6,999 bases of DNA. It comes from Armatimonadota bacterium. GTDB taxonomy: Bacteria > Armatimonadota > Zipacnadia > Zipacnadales > FEN-943. The DNA is taken from contig JANZZA010000485.1 of the NCBI GenBank assembly GCA_026419655.1, positions 1-6,999 on the forward strand, given 5' to 3'. Below are positions 6,317-6,999 of the stretch, piece after piece. The position numbers were made by a program, and so were the translations under genes. Positions within the stretch are counted from its first letter, which is position 1; the number at the start of each line of letters is the position of its first letter. Under the pieces are notes generated by a model. The model did no database searches and was not told where the DNA came from. It worked only from the letters and a program-made list of their open reading frames with translations.

Positions 6317-6999
6317 TCAAGCGGCACTCTCCTTTGTCCGGGCAGCGGCACGTAGGAGGATAAGCCAAATCTCAGCCATCTCGGCGACTACGTTCTTGGC
6401 TGGCAGATAACCGCCATACTCACAGGCGTCGTAAAGCGCGGCCACGCGGCGCACATGCTCTGGACGAAGGCCGAAAGCTGCTGGGGCGCGGCGTGCAAAC
6501 TCCATCTCGGTCTCGTGGTCGGCGCGGCTGGTGCCAAGAGCGGAATAGAAAAGCTGAACGGCCCGCCAGACATGGCGGACGGCCACTGCAGGGTCGAGGC
6601 TGGCCGGGTCGGCGGCGGCAAAGATGTCAGCCCACGGGTCGCGGGGAAGCCCGGGCAGGGATTCGTGGCCGCCCCTGAGCCGGAAAAGGCCCGATAACCA
6701 CCCAACCAGCCGCGCAAGCAAAGCTGCTATCACTCGAAAGGCCGCCGCGATTCGCCGCCGCTGCCACCAAAGGAGGGCAGCAAAGGCAAGGGCCGCCAGC
6801 ACGAGCCATACCCACGGCGGGACCGTAGCCAAAGCTTGCGCCAGCGTTTCAATCACTTGCGCCGGGCCGCTGCCCCCTGCTCCCTCGCCAATGCCTTCGC
6901 TCCCGCGGGTACGCTCGTGGCCTGGCTGGGGAGCCGTCCCGTCGCTACCAAAGCGCCGGCCGCCCGGCCATGGGCCTATCCGGTCGCTCCATCCGCGCC
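6317..6999 (-). CDS. DUF4129-type membrane protein, 5' end beyond the window
   Basis: The frame ends at TGA (6319-6317) and is open without a stop to the window edge, giving at least 226 residues. A GTG at 6856 could be taken as a start, but the 47 codons upstream stay open and no ribosome binding site is evident. I therefore treat the gene as truncated at its 5' side. The visible order is a Gly/Arg/Pro-rich segment (GWSDRIGPWPGGRRFGSDG and beyond), one transmembrane helix (PPWVWLVLAALAFAALLWW, encoded near 6820-6764), a basic and amphipathic stretch, then a cytoplasmic helical domain. In that domain, VWRAVQLFYSALG, E-x-E-F-A-R-R and VAALYDACEYGG match the DUF4129 pattern. Such domains commonly close transglutaminase-like membrane proteins or sit near MoxR/DUF58 genes, so the missing part may hold a transglutaminase domain; this is inference. 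The gene is followed 42 nt later by the 603-residue secreted protein. Confidence 0.82.
   Translation of the reverse strand, partial: RGWSDRIGPWPGGRRFGSDGTAPQPGHERTRGSEGIGEGAGGSGPAQVIETLAQALATVPPWVWLVLAALAFAALLWWQRRRIAAAFRVIAALLARLVGWLSGLFRLRGGHESLPGLPRDPWADIFAAADPASLDPAVAVRHVWRAVQLFYSALGTSRADHETEMEFARRAPAAFGLRPEHVRRVAALYDACEYGGYLPAKNVVAEMAEIWLILLRAAARTKESAA

Noticed and set aside
1..6999. CRISPR arrays, tRNA or rRNA genes, transposases
   Set aside because: Nothing in the spacers resembles evenly spaced direct repeats, tRNA or rRNA sequence, and no reading frame looks like a transposase or integrase.

Overview
The window is GC-rich and every gene it holds lies on the minus strand. Exported proteins dominate: a tri-heme protein related to the hydrazine synthase alpha subunit (HzsA-like), a secreted protein with a CBM9-like C-terminus, and a membrane-anchored DUF4129-type protein. 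This combination suggests a bacterium of the Planctomycetes / Verrucomicrobia / Lentisphaerae kind or a related uncultured lineage. That is an inference from family knowledge; no marker gene is present to settle it.

Layout in the direction of transcription (right to left). (1) 6999-6317: the C-terminal part of a DUF4129-type protein. Its reading frame stays open to the window edge, so the 5' end is missing. (2) 6274-4463: a complete 603-residue secreted protein, 42 nt downstream and probably in the same transcript, with a barrel-like N-terminal region and a CBM9/DOMON-like C-terminal domain. (3) 4462-3656: about 0.8 kb with no convincing gene. It holds a strong hairpin at 4148-4192, a repeat-like hairpin element near 3807-3851 and a 13-bp palindrome at 3764-3776. 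(4) 3655-386: a complete 1089-residue HzsA-like protein with a signal peptide, a CBM6-like N-terminal domain, a TolB-like beta-propeller, an HZS-alpha-like middle region and three CxxCH heme sites. (5) 385-87: about 300 nt of hairpins, including two more elements resembling the one upstream of the gene. (6) 86-1: the start of another exported protein, with a near-perfect Shine-Dalgarno sequence, cut by the window edge.

How the genes work together is only partly readable. Genes 1 and 2 look like a transcriptional unit. The HzsA-like gene is set apart by two hairpin-rich spacers and probably has its own transcript. The carbohydrate-binding-like domains in the 603-residue and HzsA-like proteins suggest that glycans or other polymers outside the cytoplasm are the common theme. 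No hzsB, hzsC or other anammox gene is visible, so hydrazine synthesis should not be inferred. The points most worth following are the uncharacterised HzsA-like tri-heme protein, the unassigned barrel-like protein and the hairpin element family.
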